A DNA stretch of 28,211 nucleotides. It comes from UBA8516 sp035455245 (GTDB lineage Archaea; Thermoproteota; Nitrososphaeria; Nitrososphaerales; Nitrosopumilaceae). Numbering within the stretch: the stretch's first letter is position 1; every line of letters begins with the position of its first letter. The translations under genes were made by a program, and so were the position numbers. The notes beneath the pieces are model-generated. The model ran no database searches. It worked only from the letters and a program-made list of their open reading frames with translations, and was not told the origin of the DNA. Shown here piece by piece: positions 23,710-28,211 of this stretch. Location: contig DATIFN010000035.1 in NCBI GenBank assembly GCA_035455245.1, positions 1 through 28,211 of the forward strand, read 5' to 3'.

Positions 23710-23824
23710 AACAAATGTGGTTAAGATTAAAACAATGGAAGTCCAGCAAAAAATAAGTATAGTCCAACGAAAAATCCTGTTATTAATAAAATAGTTTTCC
23801 AGTGGTTTGATAACCAAATTTTAG

Positions 23825-24235
23825 TCATTGAGCATATTCTTTTTTCATTACTATCACTTCACCTTTCATCCATGGATGTGGTTCACCATGGTATTGAAAT
23901 GAACCTACTTTTTGAAAGGTAAAACTCCAAGTTTTATTGGGTAAAATACTGCCAGAATCAAAAAAACCTTTATCGCTTACTACGCTATTGGGGCTATCGT
24001 CAAAATTTTTCCAAACTACGGTATTATTTTCACCTAACACAACTTTGATTACAGGTGGCAGGAAACATTGTTCGCAATTAGAATTGGAAGCACCTTTTGG
24101 GATTATCACACTTGCCTCACTTTTTGGATTAGTGATATAATCAGTGGTTGTTTCAAAAGGTCTTTGTGTATAAATTAAGATAGCTCCAACTCCTACAGCA
24201 ATTATCGCCAAAATGATTAATTTGGAATAGCCCAT
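23825..24235 (-). CDS. Membrane-anchored cupredoxin-like (plastocyanin family) protein
   Basis: 136-aa protein: an N-terminal membrane helix (KLIILAIIAVGVGAILIY) followed by a cupredoxin domain (VIKVVLGENNTVVWKNFDDSP ... GSFQYHGEPHPWMKGEVIVM). Strand order and the WMKG ending are typical of thaumarchaeal blue copper proteins. The expected type 1 copper ligands are only partly present: His120 and Met123 of HPWM are kept, but the first His is Asn83 (DDSPNSV) and the Cys position is Gly117, with His116 just before. A CxxC pair (Cys54, Cys57, NCEQCF) precedes the first core strand. Acts outside the membrane, as an electron carrier or metal-binding protein, if it binds copper at all. ATG start at 24235. 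Confidence 0.85.
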   Translation of the reverse strand: MGYSKLIILAIIAVGVGAILIYTQRPFETTTDYITNPKSEASVIIPKGASNSNCEQCFLPPVIKVVLGENNTVVWKNFDDSPNSVVSDKGFFDSGSILPNKTWSFTFQKVGSFQYHGEPHPWMKGEVIVMKKEYAQ

Positions 24236-24356
24236 TATGTTTTATCTAAAATACTCTTGATTTTAAATCATTCAATGAATTTTATTTTGTATTATCATAG
24301 AATCGCTCTCAGGGAGGATAAATTTTCAAATCTAAAAGAGTCTTTTAACATTAGAA

Positions 24357-24833
24357 CTATTTTTGGATTTTACACTGGGCGGTTATTCCTCTTGCTGTAG
24401 CAAAATACGTGTATGCCAAAAATCCAATGGCAACCAATCTGAGTGGAATTTCATAATTGGTCAAAAATGCAGTTGCCGTACTTCCAATTGTACCAAATGT
24501 AGTAACGATTGCAAACCCAATAGAACCGCAGCTACATACTCCCGCACTTGCCCCAATGATTGGGCCTACAAAGCTTCCACTTATCTGTTTAGCACGCAAT
24601 GTTTTTACTCTGAAAATGCTCATGCTTACCACCAGGCTAGATAATGCGGAAACTATTACAACTAAAACAAACCCTACAATATCATCATCTGAAATATACA
24701 ATATGATTATCGGTTGGAGGAAGAGATATTGAGATATGATAGAAAGTATCAATAATAGTCCTACAAAGACTCCAATAGACAACAAGAGATACTGTCTTTG
24801 TGAAAATACAAGTTTTAGTGCCTGATTTTGCAA
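24357..24833 (-). CDS. Multi-helix membrane protein with CSCG motif
   Basis: 158-aa protein with about four membrane helices and a TTG start at 24833. The third helix region carries GASAGVCSCGSIGFAIV, a CxC pair in a glycine-rich membrane segment, and the last Cys lies in the tail (AQCKIQK). The pattern recalls small thaumarchaeal and bacterial membrane proteins with GCxSCG motifs often found near cupredoxins (from memory). It lies between a cupredoxin-like and a Cys-rich secreted gene on the same strand: 54 bases separate it from the secreted protein gene and 121 from the cupredoxin gene. Could handle a metal ion or electrons; unproven. Confidence 0.65.
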   Translation of the reverse strand: MQNQALKLVFSQRQYLLLSIGVFVGLLLILSIISQYLFLQPIIILYISDDDIVGFVLVVIVSALSSLVVSMSIFRVKTLRAKQISGSFVGPIIGASAGVCSCGSIGFAIVTTFGTIGSTATAFLTNYEIPLRLVAIGFLAYTYFATARGITAQCKIQK

Positions 24834-24887
24834 TTGTAACTCGTTGTTTTTTATATTTATTCAAGTATAAACCATATGTCTTAATTC

Positions 24888-25868
24888 CTATTGAATTGAC
24901 GTGCTAAATGATCTGCATTTACAATCAGGTTCTCCGCATTGACATATTACTTCAAATGGAAACATGGCACTTTCTGAAGACAATCCATTAGTAACATCCA
25001 CAAATATTAACAGAGTTTCTTGCTTTGCATTTTTGTCAATCTCCCATGAAAAGGCGGATTTGCCATATGAATCTGTATTTCCCTCGAAATCCTTTAGGAC
25101 GTTTTCACCATAATCTTCTACTCGCACTATCACAGTAGCATCACTAATCGGTTCTTTACCATCAGAAACGGTAACATTTACAGATTGTATTGTACCACGT
25201 CTAACCTGTGATTTCCAGTCCATGTCAATGTGGAGCTGTTGTGTGGAGGACGAATCTAAATGGTATTCGATTTGAACTATTTTTTTACTAATCAGGTATT
25301 GTAGGCTTGATACAAAATCACTATCCGATATTTTACCATCAGCCCACCACCTTGCGTTGTTTTTAATCCAGAAAGGGATTTTTGTCGAGGCAGCATCTTT
25401 AATATAAAAATAAGACATTGGAATTGCAACCCCATTGTAGGTTCCAGTAACTTTGTAGGTCCCCCGTGGAAAACCATCATCTAAAATTAATGTTGTTTTA
25501 TACGCACCACTCTCAAGAACTGCGGCTCTTGATTCAATAGTCTGACCATCAGGTTTAATTATTTTTAAATCAACACTATTGATTTTTTTAAAATCACCTG
25601 TGGTACCTGAAATGGTAACAAATGTTATATTCCCATGTTTTGGTAAAAAATAAACCGGTTCTGAGGATTCAGAAATTGGTATTTGTATTATTTCTTTCTT
25701 AATCAAAAATTGAATTGATTGACCAAATACGTTATCATCTATTTTTTGTTCCGACCACAATCTAGCTGAGTTTTTTATCCAGGAAGGTATTAGAATAGAT
25801 TCACTATTGATGCCATGAATAGCCGTCATCAGTAAAAAGAATCCAATCAGAATTGCTACCGATTTCAT
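24888..25868 (-). CDS. Secreted protein with WIKNxARWW repeats and CxCx4CxC tail
   Basis: 326-aa exported protein. Signal peptide at 1-20 (AILIGFFLLMTAIHGINSE). Two copies of the thaumarchaeal surface repeat: IPSWIKNSARLWSEQKIDDN (residue 27 on) and IPFWIKNNARWWADGKISDS (164 on), each continuing into a QFLIKKEIIQIP-like helix-strand. An Ig-like beta region lies between them (70-160), and another (215-305: SVNVTVSDGKEPISDATVIV) follows. The C-terminus ends with ICQCGEPDCKCRS (Cys309, 311, 316, 318), a possible metal site outside the cell. ATG start, upstream of the CSCG membrane gene by 54 bases. Probably a cell-surface protein; partner or ligand unknown. Confidence 0.8.
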   Translation of the reverse strand: MKSVAILIGFFLLMTAIHGINSESILIPSWIKNSARLWSEQKIDDNVFGQSIQFLIKKEIIQIPISESSEPVYFLPKHGNITFVTISGTTGDFKKINSVDLKIIKPDGQTIESRAAVLESGAYKTTLILDDGFPRGTYKVTGTYNGVAIPMSYFYIKDAASTKIPFWIKNNARWWADGKISDSDFVSSLQYLISKKIVQIEYHLDSSSTQQLHIDMDWKSQVRRGTIQSVNVTVSDGKEPISDATVIVRVEDYGENVLKDFEGNTDSYGKSAFSWEIDKNAKQETLLIFVDVTNGLSSESAMFPFEVICQCGEPDCKCRSFSTSIQ

Positions 25869-25908
25869 AAATGTAAATAACAGTAAAGATGTAATCTGGT
25901 TTTAGCTA

Positions 25909-26160
25909 TCAGCTAAATCCTGCACCGAATTTATCACCATCTTGCAACGGATCCAGCGAATCAGCGTTTTTTAATTTCAAATACAAAAAGGCTTCATTGA
26001 CTAGCTGTTCAGCCGATTCCCCTGTAATCTTAAAATTAGTTTTTATGAAATCATAATATTTTTGTAGTTTCTTTGGATTCTGTTCGTCAAGTGAGGTTTT
26101 ATCCTTAACAATTAATGAAGCCACTCTTTCAATCTGAGAATCATATTCAAAATTACTCAT
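25909..26160 (-). CDS. Small helical protein, unknown (83 aa)
   Basis: 83-aa soluble protein from an ATG at 26160 with three helices (EYDSQIERVASLIVKDK; PKKLQKYYDFIKTNFKI; AEQLVNEAFLYLKLK) and a flexible Gly/Asp tail (PLQDGDKFGAGFS). No motif, no family recognised. It precedes the surface protein gene by 40 bases on the same strand. Divergent from the PII gene. Confidence 0.6.
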   Translation of the reverse strand: MSNFEYDSQIERVASLIVKDKTSLDEQNPKKLQKYYDFIKTNFKITGESAEQLVNEAFLYLKLKNADSLDPLQDGDKFGAGFS

Positions 26161-26251
26161 GAATGAATATCACAAAACAACCTTTTAAGGAATTGTAATC
26201 ATTTATTCGTGAATCCACTAAATCATTATTAGGAATGAAAATTTACCGTTT

Positions 26252-26262
26252 TACTTATATCC
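26252..26262 (+). promoter_or_regulatory. TATA-like box for the PII gene
   Basis: TTTACTTATAT is centred about 27 bases before the ATG at 26284, which makes the PII mRNA leaderless. Confidence 0.4.
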
Positions 26263-26283
26263 TAATTAAAATTTCAAATTGCC

Positions 26284-26628
26284 ATGATTCGAATTGAGGC
26301 ATTTGTGCAAAATGATAAAACAAGCCTGGTTGTAGATGCAATAAAAAAAAACGGTGCAACCGGGCTAACCGTATTTTCTGGAAAAGGTCAAGGCAAGGGA
26401 GAAAGGCCGATGGTAGAGAGTTCACGTGGAACAAGAAGACAAGTTGCTGAATACAATGATGTAGACGCAATTGTTACCATTGTTGAAGAATCTAAAGCTG
26501 ATGCAATCATCACCGCAATAATTAATGCAGCTGGGACGGGTTCTAAAGGAGATGGTAAGATCTTTGTTTCTATTGTTGATGATGTGATAGATATAGGCAG
26601 TAAACAAAAAGGTCCAAAGGCACTTTAA
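26284..26628 (+). CDS. Divergent PII-type signal protein (GlnB/GlnK family)
   Basis: 114-aa protein with the ferredoxin-like PII fold: IEAFVQNDKTSLVVDAIKKN, GATGLTVFSGKGQGKG, a T-loop region, and the B-loop/C-terminal part GTGSKGDGKIFVSIVDDVID. KGDGKIF is the strongly conserved PII segment. Differences from standard PII: the T-loop is rich in Glu/Arg/Ser (ERPMVESSRGTRRQ) and has no Tyr for uridylylation, and the IRIRTGE end with its ATP-binding arginines is replaced by IDIGSKQKG. It probably still forms trimers, but nucleotide binding may differ. No amt gene is next to it, unlike typical glnK. ATG start. Confidence 0.9.
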   Translation: MIRIEAFVQNDKTSLVVDAIKKNGATGLTVFSGKGQGKGERPMVESSRGTRRQVAEYNDVDAIVTIVEESKADAIITAIINAAGTGSKGDGKIFVSIVDDVIDIGSKQKGPKAL

Positions 26629-26652
26629 TTAGTCTTTCAATGTTTTTTTATT

Positions 26653-28077
26653 TTAATTTATAATTACAGATTTTATATTAACAAATTCTTTCAAACCATA
26701 ATTTGATAGCTCTCTTCCAATCCCAGAGTTTTTAATTCCACCAAAAGGCATTCTTGGATCTGAGATTACCATTGAATTTACAAAGACCATCCCAGCTTCG
26801 ATGTCTTTTGCTAGATTGTTTTCTTTTGCAAAACTTTCTGACCATATACTAGCACCAAGACCAAACTCCGTGTCATTTGCAAATCTTATAGCTTCAATAT
26901 GATCTTTTGCAGAAAGTATTGGAGCCACTGGGCCAAAAACCTCTTCTCGCGAAATTGGCATATCAGGTCTAACCTCGGACAAAACAGTAGGATTGAAGTA
27001 GAATCCTGTTCTTTTTGGGACGTCTCCACCCATTAGAACTTGAGCACCTTTAAGAGATGATCTTCCTATCTGATTTATTATTACATTCCTAGAGTCGTCT
27101 CTTACAAGTGGGCCTATTGTGGTTTTTGGGTCTAGCGGATCACCAATTATTTGTGCTTGTACATTTTCTATGTATTTTTTTGTAAATTCCTTAACAATAC
27201 TTTGTTCAACAATGAATCTTTTCGCAGCAATACAACTCTGACCATTATTAAGAAATCTGGATGCCACACCCACTTTAGCTGCTTCCTCAATGTTTGCATC
27301 TTTTAATACGACAAATGGATCACTTCCTCCAAGTTCTAAAATAAATTTGTGCAAATTCTTACTTGCAATTTCAGCCACCCTAATTCCCGCTTTTGTGCTA
27401 CCTGTAATGGACACAGCATCGACATCTGCTTTTGCCAGAGCTTCGCCTGTAAGATAATTTCCCGTGATATGTCTAAAAACACCTTTTGGGAATCCGATAT
27501 CTTCCAAGGCTTGTTGAATTACATTTCCTGCTTCAATACAAACACTAGAATGTTTTAACACTACAGTGTTTCCTGCAAGCAGTGCAGGAATGCAAAATCT
27601 AAGGACTTGCCAAAATGGAAAGTTCCATGGCATTATGCATCCAATAACACCCAGTGGATCAAACTGTACATAGCTATCCTTAGCATCAGTTTGTATTCTT
27701 TCTCGTTCTAGAAATTTTTTTCCATTATCAGCATAATAAGTACATACCCAGGCGCATTTTTCAACTTCCTTAATTGATTCTGAAATAGGTTTTCCCATTT
27801 CGTTTGTAATTACAGTAGCGTACTCCATTTTTCTCTGTACAAGCATACTGGATAAACTTCGTAAAAGTTTAGCACGTTCTGAGAGATCAAACTTTTTCCA
27901 GATCTTTTCATATACCATTCGTGAGTGGTTTACTTCTACGTTTACCTGTTCTTCAGAGAGTGACTCGTATTCACCTATGATTTGTTCCGTTGCTGGATTA
28001 ATAGTTTGAATTTTCAATACTCCATCTGTTTTTATTGATGATATAAAGCTTTGACATTTAAAACCAATCGAAACCAA
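26653..28077 (-). CDS. NAD(P)-dependent aldehyde dehydrogenase, succinate-semialdehyde type
   Basis: 474-aa aldehyde dehydrogenase most like Sad/YneI succinate-semialdehyde dehydrogenases. Catalytic residues seen: Asn152 (MPWNFPFWQVLRF), Lys176 (VLKHSS, cofactor), Glu248 (LELGGSDPF) and Cys282 (NNGQSCIAAKRF); the end ...PFGGIKNSGIGRELS is the family C-terminal mark. It oxidises an aldehyde to the acid; in thaumarchaea such enzymes are candidates in the 3-hydroxypropionate/4-hydroxybutyrate network, where the exact direction is debated. Start ATG at 28077; a TTG at 28017 (LKIQTINPATE) begins right at the conserved domain. The TATA-like run at 28092 serves the divergent gene. Cytoplasmic, full length. 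Confidence 0.93.
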   Translation of the reverse strand: MVSIGFKCQSFISSIKTDGVLKIQTINPATEQIIGEYESLSEEQVNVEVNHSRMVYEKIWKKFDLSERAKLLRSLSSMLVQRKMEYATVITNEMGKPISESIKEVEKCAWVCTYYADNGKKFLERERIQTDAKDSYVQFDPLGVIGCIMPWNFPFWQVLRFCIPALLAGNTVVLKHSSVCIEAGNVIQQALEDIGFPKGVFRHITGNYLTGEALAKADVDAVSITGSTKAGIRVAEIASKNLHKFILELGGSDPFVVLKDANIEEAAKVGVASRFLNNGQSCIAAKRFIVEQSIVKEFTKKYIENVQAQIIGDPLDPKTTIGPLVRDDSRNVIINQIGRSSLKGAQVLMGGDVPKRTGFYFNPTVLSEVRPDMPISREEVFGPVAPILSAKDHIEAIRFANDTEFGLGASIWSESFAKENNLAKDIEAGMVFVNSMVISDPRMPFGGIKNSGIGRELSNYGLKEFVNIKSVIIN

Positions 28078-28091
28078 CCATTACCAATAGG

Positions 28092-28102
28092 TATATATAT
28101 AA
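28092..28102 (+). promoter_or_regulatory. TATA box for the right-edge gene
   Basis: TATATATATAA at 28092-28102 is centred about 26 bases before the ATG at 28122. It supports a leaderless transcript that begins at this ATG and not at the in-frame ATG at 28113. Confidence 0.6.
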
Positions 28103-28121
28103 ACACCAACAAATGGAACAC

Positions 28122-28211
28122 ATGAGCAAAACACCAAACCCAGCTTCAAAAGACATTTTTGATGTCTGTAAGGGTAGCTTTGAAAAGATCAAAGGACATG
28201 CGGAAAGAGTA
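28122..28211 (+). CDS. 5' end of an unknown gene (partial)
   Basis: Thirty codons of a frame (MSKTPNPASKDIFDVCKGSF, then EKIKGHAERV) run off the right edge. It begins at the ATG at 28122, placed by the TATA box; an in-frame ATG at 28113 would add three residues. A helical, soluble start; the family cannot be judged from this fragment. Confidence 0.6.
   Translation, partial: MSKTPNPASKDIFDVCKGSFEKIKGHAERV

Noticed and set aside
1..28211. CRISPR array, insertion sequence or phage genes
   Set aside because: No regular direct repeats, terminal inverted repeats, transposase or integrase motifs were seen anywhere in the window.

Overview
The window reads as a stretch of chromosome from an ammonia-oxidising thaumarchaeon (Nitrososphaeria), most like the Nitrosopumilales. 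The DNA is AT-rich. Genes are short, densely packed and mostly monocistronic or in pairs. Several starts lie about 25-30 bases downstream of an AT-rich TATA-like box, as expected for leaderless archaeal mRNAs, and TTG or GTG starts are frequent. The gene content fits: a TET/tricorn-factor type M1 aminopeptidase, a PAC2 protein, stand-alone GYD and Lrp/AsnC-effector domains, a divergent PII protein, a Mn/Fe superoxide dismutase, secreted proteins with the WIKNxARWW repeat, a membrane-anchored cupredoxin-like protein and many small zinc-ribbon proteins. No insertion sequence, phage gene, CRISPR array, tRNA or rRNA was seen, so this looks like ordinary chromosome rather than an island.

Layout. 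1-3.8 kb: the 5' end of a Trm112-like/methyltransferase-type gene, a mini zinc protein, a DoxX + cupin pair, a 438-aa orphan and three small unknowns. 3.9-7.3 kb: a secreted SIMPL protein, a membrane-embedded winged-helix regulator, two tiny ORFs in tandem (5752-5965), two small unknowns and a secreted coiled-coil protein. 7.4-13 kb: the M1 aminopeptidase, an eight-helix sensor-like membrane protein with no output domain, a NitrOD5-like protein, an unknown, and a CPA2 cation/proton antiporter. 13.1-15.8 kb (+ strand): a dCache-HAMP-class III adenylate cyclase, a PAC2 protein and a C2H2-like mini protein. 15.9-19.3 kb: a secreted Ala/Lys helical protein, a winged-helix regulator, superoxide dismutase, a GC-rich structured non-coding stretch, a small conserved protein, and a membrane-anchored Lon-type protease domain without an ATPase. 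19.4-22.3 kb: the GYD and RAM domain genes, a 241-aa orphan divergent from a radical SAM/SPASM-like protein. 22.3-25.9 kb: small unknowns, a CxxC/CxxC zinc-ribbon mini protein missed by length-limited ORF finding, a frameshifted membrane-anchored gene, and a three-gene minus-strand run: cupredoxin-like protein, Cys-containing multi-helix membrane protein, secreted CxCx4CxC protein. 26-28.2 kb: a divergent PII protein, a succinate-semialdehyde-type aldehyde dehydrogenase and the beginning of a leaderless gene.

The themes are signalling at the membrane (cyclase, membrane wHTH, sensor-only protein, PII, RAM, GYD), protein turnover (M1 peptidase, PAC2, Lon-like protease), oxidative stress (SOD) and possible extracytoplasmic metal handling (25.9-23.8 kb). 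The last of these is the best candidate for an undescribed system, but it rests on gene order and Cys/His motifs only.
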